Below, piece after piece: positions 19,190 through 27,267 of a stretch of 54,982 nucleotides of DNA. The DNA is from an uncultured Ectothiorhodospiraceae bacterium (GTDB lineage Bacteria; Pseudomonadota; Gammaproteobacteria; CAMYNG01): contig CAMYNG010000010.1 of assembly GCA_947259765.1 (NCBI GenBank), positions 1 to 54,982 of the forward strand, read 5' to 3'. Under the pieces are notes generated by a model, which saw only the letters and a program-made list of their open reading frames with translations, was not told the DNA's origin and ran no database searches. The translations under genes were made by a program, and so were the position numbers. Every line of letters begins with the position of its first letter. Position 1 is the stretch's first letter.

Positions 19190-20563
19190 TTAGAAAATAG
19201 CCAGCACCTGTAGCGAGATCCGATCATCAATCCCGTCCAGGATCTTGTTCGGATTTGCAGAACTCGGCAGGTTCGGCGCTTCCGCATCGCGGAATTCATA
19301 GTTCACGATTAGCCGGGTTTTCTTGTTGAAGAAATACTGTAAGCCCAGAGTCGCTGTCTCGAACTGTCGCTCGTTAGCTGACACCTTGGTATTAAAGTTG
19401 GTGATATCGTAGCGAACATCCACTTCCCACTTTGGATGCCAGCGGTAACCGAAATCGACATACCAACCATCGGCTTCTTCATCGGTAGCCACGTTGAACG
19501 ATGACGTTACACCTGGACCTGCGGAAGCTGATCCCGCCCGGGCGGCGCCGTCGGTGCCCGCGAAGATCATACCATCGGCCTTGATATATTCGGCAGCCGC
19601 GCGGAACTTACCTTTGCGGAACGTCGAACCGAAACCGTAGCGAGTGCGATCGTACTCACCCGCACCGGCTGTCGTCAGGGTACGTTTACCGTCCTGCCAC
19701 CAGGCCAATAGTTTCCAGCCTTGCCGGCGTGGACCTCTACCACCATAAACGCGTTCCGATGCCCAGTACGCATAGGTATCCTTATTATCGTCGTTATCCC
19801 CACGCGCAATGCCGTTGCCATTGCCGTACATTAAGGCATAACTATGTTCCCACTTGCCCATCTTGAAAGTCTCAAACATTTGGATACCGACGTCACGGAA
19901 CGCGCCGACCGATCCATTCGGTGCATTGACATCACCGCCGGGACCGCTGTTGCCTCCAGGAGTAAAGAACGTGTCAGAACCGTCGCCGTCAAAAAAGCGC
20001 TCCAGCAAAAGCCGATCCGTCACGTTGGTAAAGTTAATGTAATCGAAGGTGTGGATGGCCTGCAAACCTTCCTCCGCACCGGGATACTTGAACTGACCGA
20101 TACGGAATCGCGCACCCTTGATATGATTGAAGGTCACGCTGGCATCGGTCAGCTTGGCACTGCCTGTGCCGCCGGCACTGCTGGAGTTGCCGCCGGGCTG
20201 AGTAATACCGTTGTTGCCGAATTCCGCCAGGAAGAAGTAATTGATATTACTATCCAGGGGAAATCCCGTACCCCGTACACCGATACGTGCACGTCGGATT
20301 TGGAAGGTTTCATTGGTGTCGAGGTTCGGCCGAATCATATTGAACTGTGCGTCCTTACCCTTCCACGGCCCGGCCTGGAGTTTCGTGCCATCGGTCTGTT
20401 GATATTCAGGCTGAATAAATCCCCACAACTTGGCCCGTGGCGCGGCACCCGCAGGTTCCGTACCTTGTAGCATGAGCCAGTTGGAGGCCTGAGCTGTTGT
20501 CACGCCCCCCAAGGCGGTAACGCAGGCAGCCGCAAGAGCTGTCTTTTTGATTTGAAACTGCAT
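19190..20563 (-). CDS. Outer-membrane porin (OprO/OprP-like, phosphate-selective porin family)
   Basis: 457 residues with a clear signal peptide (about 1-26, ending TTAQAS) and a beta-barrel pattern ending in a C-terminal aromatic (VLAIF). KLWGFIQPEYQQTDG, FQIRRARIGVRGT and RFRIGQFKYPGAEEG match the OprO/P group. The name phosphate-selective reflects the family and not a known substrate here; many members pass other anions. AAGGAGATTAAA directly precedes the ATG. It lies 65 bases downstream of the dsrE-like gene, with a terminator behind it. The pair shares the ECF-type promoter at 21196-21223. Confidence 0.9.
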   Translation of the reverse strand: MQFQIKKTALAAACVTALGGVTTAQASNWLMLQGTEPAGAAPRAKLWGFIQPEYQQTDGTKLQAGPWKGKDAQFNMIRPNLDTNETFQIRRARIGVRGTGFPLDSNINYFFLAEFGNNGITQPGGNSSSAGGTGSAKLTDASVTFNHIKGARFRIGQFKYPGAEEGLQAIHTFDYINFTNVTDRLLLERFFDGDGSDTFFTPGGNSGPGGDVNAPNGSVGAFRDVGIQMFETFKMGKWEHSYALMYGNGNGIARGDNDDNKDTYAYWASERVYGGRGPRRQGWKLLAWWQDGKRTLTTAGAGEYDRTRYGFGSTFRKGKFRAAAEYIKADGMIFAGTDGAARAGSASAGPGVTSSFNVATDEEADGWYVDFGYRWHPKWEVDVRYDITNFNTKVSANERQFETATLGLQYFFNKKTRLIVNYEFRDAEAPNLPSSANPNKILDGIDDRISLQVLAIF

Positions 20564-20628
20564 TTTAATCTCCTTAGAACTACAAATTGGTCTTTAATCA
20601 ATTTTTTATAATGCAAAACGCGGATGGC

Positions 20629-21084
20629 TTACGGCTTAACGAGCTGATAACCGTCGTCGACCAGCTCAATGATCCGGACCACACCGGCGGAAACCTTGAC
20701 CGCGTTTGGATCCAGCTTGGGCGCATAACCATCTTTAAGCTTGGTCATGTTTTTAATTGTATTTTCGCAAGCGGAAAACTTGACGCCGTTGGCGGCTAAA
20801 CCCTGAATGCGACCCTTGTTTGCATTTTCTGCAAACAACAAACGCAGTCCGGGACCAAACGCAACGATTTCGATAGCAACCTGATCCGGACCATAATGCT
20901 TGACCAGGTTATTGGCGACATTTAAAACAAGTGTTTGTTTAAACGGATTGGGATCGCTGATTTGCAGAACAATTTTTTTGTCCGCAAAGGATTGATCCTT
21001 GGGTGCGGCACTGGCTGAGAAACTCAAAACACTCGCAGCCAGTATCATCAACAACGCGTAAACGCGTGATACTGTCGGTTTCAT
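20629..21084 (-). CDS. Secreted DsrE/DsrF-like protein
   Basis: 151 residues with a signal peptide (about 1-27, cleavage after SASA). One DsrE/F-like domain (about 36-150) follows, with KIVLQISDPNPFKQ, the VAIEIVAFGPGLRLLF strand-loop and a single cysteine C106 in KFSACENTI. DsrE-fold proteins bind or transfer persulfide sulfur in the cytoplasm; periplasmic forms like this one are common but poorly understood. The C-terminal half of the anti-sigma factor encoded divergently (21962-22690) resembles this protein over the same span, including the cysteine context. It is the first gene of an operon with the porin. Confidence 0.88.
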   Translation of the reverse strand: MKPTVSRVYALLMILAASVLSFSASAAPKDQSFADKKIVLQISDPNPFKQTLVLNVANNLVKHYGPDQVAIEIVAFGPGLRLLFAENANKGRIQGLAANGVKFSACENTIKNMTKLKDGYAPKLDPNAVKVSAGVVRIIELVDDGYQLVKP

Positions 21085-21195
21085 AACACTCCCCTAATGA
21101 TAGTAATTAGCTAATTAGCGCAAAGCCATTGCAGCGTTGCGACATCTGCAGCCTTGTTCAAATTCCAGACGGACTTGAAGTCGGGCATTAGATTG

Positions 21196-21223
21196 GAGAC
21201 GTCATAAATACGGATTTTATTCC
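21196..21223 (-). promoter_or_regulatory. ECF-type promoter of the dsrE-porin operon
   Basis: On the minus strand GGAATAA (21217-21223), 15 bp, then CGTCTC (21196-21201). The same GGAATAA-15 bp-CGTCT arrangement precedes the ECF sigma gene on the plus strand. GGAA at -35 with CGTC at -10 is typical of ECF promoters. Expected transcript start is about 100 bases upstream of the dsrE-like start codon. Confidence 0.72.
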
Positions 21224-21315
21224 CTGCGGTAAATAAATAAGTTTTTAATTATATTCTTAACTACTTTTTGTTCTTTACCAACGTTTCGTGCTCTGATCGC
21301 CGCATCCAAAAAAAC

Positions 21316-21343
21316 GGAATAATTCCAGCCTGGACTGCGTCTA
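21316..21343 (+). promoter_or_regulatory. ECF-type promoter of the sigma/anti-sigma operon (autoregulatory)
   Basis: GGAATAA (21316-21322), a 15-bp spacer, then CGTCTA (21338-21343), about 70 bases before the sigma-factor GTG. It is nearly identical in both elements and in spacing to the divergent promoter at 21196-21223, while the spacers differ. This suggests the sigma factor drives its own gene. Confidence 0.72.
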
Positions 21344-21413
21344 CATTACAACCGCAACCAGACCCATCAGTTCACTGGCCCTAAACTGCACAAGAAACTT
21401 CGGAATCGAAATT

Positions 21414-21965
21414 GTGAGTGTTTTAAAACTGTTATGTAAAGGCCGCGACTACAAGCGGCTACTTGGGGAACGCAGGCAGCAACTTTACCGGGTTGCCTTT
21501 GCCTGGACGCACGACGCCGCGCTGGCAGATGATTTAACCCAGGAGACCATGGTCAAGGCGCTGAAAAAAGGTAACCAGTTGCGCGACATCAAGGCACTGG
21601 ATAAGTGGTTGTTTGGCATCCTGACTAATTGCTGGCGGGATCACTATCGCCGCCAAAAACCAACAGAGATACTTGACGAATCTCAGCTTGTTGATTCGGT
21701 CACGCCGGAGGACACCCAGGCCCAGCGCCATATTGTCGATCAGGTTCGCAGTGCGGTTGCGGAATTACCCGACGGACAACGCCAGGTCATATCCCTGGTG
21801 GATCTGCAGGGCTTTAGTTATGCAGATGTCGCCGAGGTGCTGGGTATACCGATTGGCACAGTTATGAGTCGTTTGTGTCGGGCAAGAAAGCAATTGTGTA
21901 ACGAACTGTTGGAGATTAAACCCCGCGTGGAAAGCGATATGCCACGCTTGAGGAGAGTTAAATGA
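21414..21965 (+). CDS. ECF sigma factor (RpoE-like group)
   Basis: 183 residues with sigma region 2 (about 18-85, LADDLTQETMVKALKK and LDKWLFGILTNCWRDHYRR) and region 4 (about 115-165, LPDGQRQVISLVDLQGFSYADVAEVL then GTVMSRLCRARKQL). Regions 1 and 3 are absent, as in all ECF factors. The start is GTG at 21414 with weak GGAA upstream. Its stop overlaps the anti-sigma start (ATGA), so the pair is translationally coupled. It is expected to direct RNA polymerase to the two GGAATAA-N15-CGTCT promoters flanking it. Confidence 0.93.
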   Translation: MSVLKLLCKGRDYKRLLGERRQQLYRVAFAWTHDAALADDLTQETMVKALKKGNQLRDIKALDKWLFGILTNCWRDHYRRQKPTEILDESQLVDSVTPEDTQAQRHIVDQVRSAVAELPDGQRQVISLVDLQGFSYADVAEVLGIPIGTVMSRLCRARKQLCNELLEIKPRVESDMPRLRRVK

Positions 21966-22690
21966 AACACATGGACGGTTATTCGGACGAGTTTCTGAAT
22001 GCGTTTATTGATGGCCAGCTTGACGACGTTGAACGTGGCACGCTGCTTTCGGAACTACGTGAGGATGAAGCGTTAAGCCGCCGCGTATGCCAGTTACGCA
22101 AAATGCGAGACATGGTGCAACTCGCCTATCTTGACCTCGAACCCGGCGTGCAGGACGGTGATAATAGACACCATTTCGGAAATCGCACGCGCATGGCTAT
22201 CGCGGTCAGTATTCTGGTGCTGTTCGGACTGGCTGGTGGCTGGTTCTCCCATGCTCGCTTCGCACATCAGCCAAGTTTGACGGAACTTGCGCAATCAGTT
22301 CAATACAACACCAACCAGAAGGACCCCTGGCGACTTGTGCTGCATGTCACCACAAACGACGCCTATCGGCTGAATACGGTGCTCAATGAAACCGAAGACC
22401 TACTGCGCAAAAATCGTGCTGCCGGACGGAACACCCAGGTGGAACTGGTCGCTAACGGCAAGGGTGTCGGGCTGCTGCGCACTGACACTTCATCCCACCG
22501 CCAGCGCATTCGTGCGATGAGCCAGGAATTCGAATCACTATCGTTTCTTGCCTGTCAAAAAACGTTGCAGCGTTTGAAATTGGAAAAAGGAATTAGCGTC
22601 ACACTGTTGCCCGACGCACAGACAGTGCCATCCGCATTAGGAAAAATCATGCAGCGGCAGCAGGACGGCTGGACCTATATACGTATTTAA
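21962..22690 (+). CDS. Membrane anti-sigma factor with an extracytoplasmic DsrE-like domain
   Basis: 242 residues. The N-terminal cytoplasmic part (about 1-75, YSDEFLNAFIDGQLDDVER) resembles anti-sigma domains that clamp ECF factors, without a clear zinc-binding HxxxCxxC. One TM helix is at about 78-95. The remaining ~120 residues (about 120-242) align by eye with DsrE-like proteins: LVLHVTTNDAYR, VELVANGKGVGLL, RIRAM, and C198 in SFLACQKTL, matching VAIEIVAFGPGLRLL and KFSACENTI in the secreted protein encoded at 20629-21084. The DsrE-like part would face the periplasm and is the probable sensor. Function is inferred from position and domain layout. Confidence 0.85.
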   Translation: MKHMDGYSDEFLNAFIDGQLDDVERGTLLSELREDEALSRRVCQLRKMRDMVQLAYLDLEPGVQDGDNRHHFGNRTRMAIAVSILVLFGLAGGWFSHARFAHQPSLTELAQSVQYNTNQKDPWRLVLHVTTNDAYRLNTVLNETEDLLRKNRAAGRNTQVELVANGKGVGLLRTDTSSHRQRIRAMSQEFESLSFLACQKTLQRLKLEKGISVTLLPDAQTVPSALGKIMQRQQDGWTYIRI

Positions 22691-22748
22691 AACAAAGTAA
22701 AGTGCGGACAAGTGGCCCGTTTCCGGAACCGGTCTTTAACTCTATAAT

Positions 22749-24908
22749 TCATGTTTCCTGATTAAGCTTCGCGTATTCGCGGCTCAGCGGACAGGTTCCC
22801 GAGTGCCCGTTGCCCAATTCGGTCCAGGCCTGATCAATCGCCTGTTGAACACGCGGAAAGAAATGCTGCTCGCCAATTTCTTCCATGGCACCGGTACGGC
22901 GTAACGTGTCAAGAAACTGTTTTTTCGCTCGCGCAAAGAAGACCTTCACACCGGCTACTTTCAATTGCTGAAAAAGATTACAGATAAGCTCTTCCCCGGT
23001 CGCGTCCAGCTGATTAATGCCCTGCGCGTCGACAATGATGAATTTCAGATCCGGCTTGCTTCCCAGACGTTCGAAAATTTGGTCTTCAAAATAACTCACG
23101 TTGGCAAAATAGAGTGAGCCATCCCAGCGCAATAGCGATATTTCATTGCAGGTGTCCAGCTTGTTAACCTCGACATCGCGATAGGTGCCGTCTTTATACA
23201 TGGCCAATTCGGCTACGCGGGGCTTCATGCTGCGATACAGAAACAAAGCCAAGGACAGCAATATGCCAACAACAAGACCCGTCTCGACGTGCGGCGCCAG
23301 GATGAGCGTAAGCACGAACGTGGTTACCGAAGCGAGACCATCGTGAACATGCGTTTTCCATGCATGTAGGATCGGTTTCACGTTCACCAATCCAATTACC
23401 GCCATCATGATCACCGCCGCCAGTGTGGCGCGCGGCAGGTGATAAAGTAGTGGCGTCAAAAACAGTAGCGTTATCGCCACAACGATGCTGGTAACAACAG
23501 AAGAAAAACCGGTGTGCGCACCTGCGCTGATATTAACCGCCGAACGCGAAAAAGACCCTGAAACCGCATAACTGCCAAACATGCTGCCCACAATATTGCT
23601 CAACCCCTGACCGATGAGCTCCTGATTCGGGTCCAGTCGCTGACGTGTACGCGCCGCCATGGCTTTCGCGATCGATATGGCTTCCATGAAACCAATCAGG
23701 CTGATAAAAATTGCAGTGGAGACAAATTCCAATAGACGCTGCGTATCGAATTGCGGTAAAGCGAATGATGGCAGTGCTTGCGGTATGGTGCCAACGACCT
23801 TGCCACCGGCATGAAAATCGATCTGTTCCTGTGAAAATGCCTCAATTCGCCAGATATCTTGGACGACAACACCTGTGGGGATCTCATCTTCAAGATAGAA
23901 TTTCACACCGTCATTTTCGTTTCCAATCGGAACCATGCCAAAACGAAGCGATCGAATTTCACGTGTTCCTACTGTGAGTTTCTCCGCCAGGGCTTTTGCG
24001 TCGATACCCAGCGCGTCCCGAGCTTCCATCGCCAGCAGCGTATTTGTATGCTCTTCACCAAACTCTGTCTTGGTGCTGGCATACGTATCACGCGCATTAA
24101 CGAGCTTTACATCAAGTTCAGCGCCACGCGCTTTCAGTTGCATCTGCTCGTTCAAAAGCGAAGCAACGGCAACGGATTGAATTTGATTTGGCTTAGCGAT
24201 CGTTTCCTTTTGAAACTCCAGCATCCACGACAACAAGGTCGTAACAACGACCGCGATAAGCACGCACGGTGCCTTGGGTGAAAGGCGTTTGAAACCAACC
24301 ATGATGGCGAACGCAAGTACCGCCATGAAAAACGTAGGCCAATGAATATTGTCCACTGCAGCCAGCACCACTCGCCAAACAGTTTCGTATTGGTGTTCTG
24401 CCTTGTCCACGCTCACACCAAAAATTTTGGATAGTTGTGAGGTCGCGATAATGATCGCCGCGGCGTTGGTAAATCCCAAAACAACAGGATGAGAAAGAAA
24501 GTTAACCAAAGCCCCCAGGCGTAATATTCCTAATGACAGCTGGAACACGCCAACCATGAACGCAAGCAAAATTGCGTAAGCGATAAACCCGGGGCTTCCA
24601 CTCGCAGCGATCGGCTCCAGTGCGGCAGCGGTCATCAGAGACACAACCGCAACCGGTCCCGTGGCCAGTTGCCGGGAAGACCCAAATAGGGCGGCAACCA
24701 TCGGTGGCAAAAAAGCTGCATATAATCCGTAATAAGGCGGCAGTCCCGCCAATTGTGCATACGCCATTGACTGCGGAATCAGGACCAAGGCAACCGTCAA
24801 GCCAGCCACTAAGTCCGCCTTTAAAATCGTTCGGTCCTGGAGTTCCGGTAGCCAGCGCAGAAACGGTAACAAGGTATACAGCCATTGATTCTTATCGGTA
24901 CGCGTCAT
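22749..24908 (-). CDS. SulP/SLC26 family anion permease with STAS domain and a ~135-residue insertion
   Basis: 719 residues. The membrane domain starts with DLVAGLTVALVLIPQSMAYAQLAGLPP (read here as pieces), and later has GSMFGSYAVSGSFSRSAVN and AGAHTGFSSV. The cytoplasmic C-terminal STAS domain (about 590-700) has FIIVDAQGINQLDATG. Typical bacterial SulP proteins are about 550-600 residues; here about 135 extra residues (232-368) sit between a TM segment and the conserved VVGTIPQALPSFALP. They include a helical, likely coiled-coil stretch (LLNEQMQLKARGAELDVKL). The substrate is likely sulfate or bicarbonate but unresolved. Its 3' end faces the anti-sigma gene convergently. Confidence 0.9.
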   Translation of the reverse strand: MTRTDKNQWLYTLLPFLRWLPELQDRTILKADLVAGLTVALVLIPQSMAYAQLAGLPPYYGLYAAFLPPMVAALFGSSRQLATGPVAVVSLMTAAALEPIAASGSPGFIAYAILLAFMVGVFQLSLGILRLGALVNFLSHPVVLGFTNAAAIIIATSQLSKIFGVSVDKAEHQYETVWRVVLAAVDNIHWPTFFMAVLAFAIMVGFKRLSPKAPCVLIAVVVTTLLSWMLEFQKETIAKPNQIQSVAVASLLNEQMQLKARGAELDVKLVNARDTYASTKTEFGEEHTNTLLAMEARDALGIDAKALAEKLTVGTREIRSLRFGMVPIGNENDGVKFYLEDEIPTGVVVQDIWRIEAFSQEQIDFHAGGKVVGTIPQALPSFALPQFDTQRLLEFVSTAIFISLIGFMEAISIAKAMAARTRQRLDPNQELIGQGLSNIVGSMFGSYAVSGSFSRSAVNISAGAHTGFSSVVTSIVVAITLLFLTPLLYHLPRATLAAVIMMAVIGLVNVKPILHAWKTHVHDGLASVTTFVLTLILAPHVETGLVVGILLSLALFLYRSMKPRVAELAMYKDGTYRDVEVNKLDTCNEISLLRWDGSLYFANVSYFEDQIFERLGSKPDLKFIIVDAQGINQLDATGEELICNLFQQLKVAGVKVFFARAKKQFLDTLRRTGAMEEIGEQHFFPRVQQAIDQAWTELGNGHSGTCPLSREYAKLNQET

Positions 24909-25280
24909 TAATCAGGTACTCTCGTTTATCAATCAGCCAATCGACAAATCTCAAACAGGCCGAATTCAACAGAATTTTCGACCGGTAGCGCATTAAAACG
25001 GTAGTCTTAAGAATGCTTGAGTCCCTGGAGGGCGGGAATTCACAGCGTAAACCAACTACGTTAGTTGTTCTCTTAATGTATCGATAAAAACCGTTTTTAA
25101 CATCCTTTTAGCGTTTCGATGATTATTCCACAATGGCGCTCCTTTATTAACCGTCTTTCGATTCCAAGCACGCCTCAGGCTGGCGACTCCAGGATGAAGT
25201 ACACGAGCTGCGTGTGGTAGTATTTTCTCCGTTTTGCAACGCTCACATGATTGCGACGGCACGAGGAGCGATAAATAAGA
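24909..25280. other. 372-bp divergent intergenic region between two SulP genes
   Basis: Carries the upstream regions of both SulP-type genes. A short inverted repeat (AACTA-CGT-TAGTT) lies near 25054-25066. No convincing -35/-10 pair, ECF-type promoter or ORF was seen. GAGGAG lies about 12 bases before the ATG at 25281. Confidence 0.4.
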
Positions 25281-26030
25281 ATGAATTGGGTACACGGCCT
25301 GCACCTTAATAATATTCGCGGCGATGTTTACGGTGGTATCACCGCCGGGGTCGTGGCACTGCCGGCCGTACTTGCCGGCATTCTGATTAAGGTTGGTACC
25401 GACATTATCGACTGGGATTACCTGCGCCGCATTCGTCACGCCCCCAAGCCGTGTGTCGTAATGATGCTAACCGTGTTGTTCCTGACGGTATTTGTCGATC
25501 TGATAACCGCGGTAGCGATCGGTATGATTATGGCTTCCATGGTGTCCATGAAACGCATGACAGACATACAGCTCCAGGGCATCACGGGAATCACAGAACC
25601 CTCGGACGAAAGTCCATTGTCCGAAAAAGAAAATGCGTTGTTGGCGGAGACCTGTGGCCGCGTGCTGCTGTTTCATCTTGGCGGCCCAATGGGCTTTGGC
25701 GCTGCAAAAGGTATGGTTCGACGACTCGCCGATTTTGATGAATACGACATTTTGCTACTGGACTTCACCGGTGTACCCAGCGTGGACTTTACCTCAAGCC
25801 TTGCGCTCTGTGACATAATTGAGGGCGCTCAAGCCAAGCACCGTCCTTTCGCGCTGCTTGGCATGAAACCCAATGTGTTGCAGGCGTTGAAGAAACAGAA
25901 CGTGTTGAGATTCATTCAACCCGAATGTCTGTTTGCCACGCGCCTGCACGCCCTTCAGCATGTTGTTAATGTGCTTAAAGACGAAAACCGCCCGCCGGGT
26001 TGCGATTTGGGCGATCTGCATCAATCCTGA
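25281..26030 (+). CDS. Internally deleted SulP-like protein with STAS domain
   Basis: 249 residues, less than half a normal SulP. The first ~28 residues (NNIRGDVYGGITAGVVALP) are the usual N terminus up to the start of TM1. The frame then jumps to the last part of the transporter (AGILIKVGTDIIDWDYLRR and TVFVDLITAVAIGMIMASMV) and ends with a complete STAS domain (about 125-230, ILLLDFTGVPSVDFTSSLAL). Roughly 300 residues of membrane domain are missing, yet the frame is intact and a good ribosome binding site is present. It could not transport as such. It may be a degenerate gene kept in frame by chance or a regulatory STAS membrane protein. Confidence 0.82.
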   Translation: MNWVHGLHLNNIRGDVYGGITAGVVALPAVLAGILIKVGTDIIDWDYLRRIRHAPKPCVVMMLTVLFLTVFVDLITAVAIGMIMASMVSMKRMTDIQLQGITGITEPSDESPLSEKENALLAETCGRVLLFHLGGPMGFGAAKGMVRRLADFDEYDILLLDFTGVPSVDFTSSLALCDIIEGAQAKHRPFALLGMKPNVLQALKKQNVLRFIQPECLFATRLHALQHVVNVLKDENRPPGCDLGDLHQS

Positions 26031-26041
26031 GTGGATGAATC

Positions 26042-26584
26042 GTGGGTAACTCAATGCAAACACACTCTCGTCGATGGCTGCCTGTCCTGATATTGCTGAT
26101 TACCTTTGTCTCCGGCGCTTACCTTGGTTTTAAATTCTGGCAAAGCAGTCCGCCAGTCATCAACGCAGCACAGGCGGTTTTCAAAATTACAAATGGTGAT
26201 TCGTTTAGCGTGGCAGATTTTCGCGGTCAACCATTGCTGGTTAATTTCTGGCAGTCGCATTGCCGACCCTGCATGGAGGAGATTCCGCTGTTCGCGGATC
26301 TATATCGGGAACTGTCGCCACGCGGCTTTCGCGTGATAGGTGTTGTTATGTATTATGACCGACCTGATCAAGCGCTGGCAGTAGCAAAGCGAATGCAGAT
26401 ACCCTATCCCATCGCGATTGATATCGACGCGAAAGTGGCCACGGCTTTTGGCAACGTGAAACCAACTCCGACGACGTTTCTCATTGCGCCGGACGGTCAG
26501 GTTGTGTTTCAGCGCACCGGACTGGTGCCGATCAAAAAACTGCGCAACCGGATCCTCGGTATGCTGCCCGAGCCCGAAGCTTGA
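26042..26584 (+). CDS. TlpA/ResA-like thiol-disulfide oxidoreductase
   Basis: 180 residues (176 if translation begins at ATG 26054 rather than GTG 26042). An N-terminal membrane anchor (about 12-33) precedes a periplasmic thioredoxin fold with the redox pair in NFWQSHCRPCMEEIP and the cis-proline loop in KPTPTTFLI. Members reduce disulfides in apocytochromes or other envelope proteins. It starts 11 bases after the truncated SulP gene and precedes hemJ by 56 bases, so the three may be cotranscribed. Confidence 0.9.
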   Translation: MGNSMQTHSRRWLPVLILLITFVSGAYLGFKFWQSSPPVINAAQAVFKITNGDSFSVADFRGQPLLVNFWQSHCRPCMEEIPLFADLYRELSPRGFRVIGVVMYYDRPDQALAVAKRMQIPYPIAIDIDAKVATAFGNVKPTPTTFLIAPDGQVVFQRTGLVPIKKLRNRILGMLPEPEA

Positions 26585-26640
26585 ATACAGCAGCTTGAAC
26601 GCATGCACCTGAACAAAAGAAACTAACCCGGAGAAACCCC

Positions 26641-27054
26641 ATGCTGTGGATAAAATCCCTGCACATTATTTTCATGGTGACCTGGTTCGCCGGTTTGTTT
26701 TATCTGCCCCGCCTGTTCGTTTACCACGCCATGAGCGAAGACGAGATCAGCAACGCACGTTTCAAAATCATGGAGCGCAAGTTGTACTTCGGCATCATGA
26801 CACCCGGAGCTATCCTAACTTTGTTGTTCGGCGTCTGGCTGTGGTTGGCTTATGACTTTAGCGGAACTTGGCTGACGATCAAGCTGCTACTCGTGCTTGT
26901 TTTGGTTGCCTACCACCTCTACTGTGGCAAACTTGTGTTCGATTTCAAAAAAGACCGCAACGCACACGGTCATGTTTTTTACCGCTGGTTCAATGAATTC
27001 CCGGTTCTGATCCTCATTGCCGCCGTCCTGCTGGTAGTCCTTAAACCGTACTAA
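26641..27054 (+). CDS. hemJ: Protoporphyrinogen IX oxidase HemJ
   Basis: 137 residues with four predicted TM helices and the conserved LHIIFMVTWFAGLFYLPRLF N terminus. It oxidises protoporphyrinogen IX to protoporphyrin IX in haem synthesis in bacteria lacking HemG/HemY. GGAGAAACCCC precedes the ATG. I recall hemJ adjacent to argC in pseudomonads; here they are separated by the 19-26 kb insertion. The stop codon TAA (27052-27054) lies inside the left end of the palindromic repeat at 27048-27267. Confidence 0.92.
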   Translation: MLWIKSLHIIFMVTWFAGLFYLPRLFVYHAMSEDEISNARFKIMERKLYFGIMTPGAILTLLFGVWLWLAYDFSGTWLTIKLLLVLVLVAYHLYCGKLVFDFKKDRNAHGHVFYRWFNEFPVLILIAAVLLVVLKPY

Positions 27055-27267
27055 ACAACTGTTCCTGAATGGTGCCCATTAGGATCCCGGGGGGAAGGCT
27101 TTGACGTTTCCATGGCAAGACTCTTTCGGCAGCAGGGATGCTGCCGTGAAGCCTACAGGGATGTATTTACGGCGTGTCTTGCCATGGAAACGTCAAAGTT
27201 TGACCCTCGAACGTATGTATTCAACGATTTGTTACGTGGGCACCATTCAGGAACAGTAACTTAGTAC
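27048..27267. mobile_element. Nested palindromic MITE-like element (copy 1)
   Basis: A 220-bp unit with no ORF. Outer inverted repeats: 21 bp perfect (27058-27078 and 27237-27257, ACTGTTCCTGAATGGTGCCCA), extended outward by GTACTAA/TTAGTAC. Inside is a second perfect inverted repeat of 23 bp (27099-27121 and 27176-27198). At its centre is a small hairpin GGCAGC-AGGGAT-GCTGCC (27128-27145). The segment 27153-27182 (containing GTATTTACGG and GTGTCTT) recurs in reverse orientation at 29461-29489. The 248 bp from here to 27515 hold no other feature I can support. Confidence 0.8.

Noticed and set aside
25056-25439. 127-codon open frame on the minus strand across the start of the truncated SulP gene
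   Set aside because: It overlaps the conserved SulP N-terminal coding sequence and has no recognisable protein features.
19190-27054. The 19-27 kb block as a genomic island with attachment sites
   Set aside because: No integrase, tRNA target or direct-repeat ends were found. The only support is interruption of an argC-hemJ adjacency remembered from other genomes.
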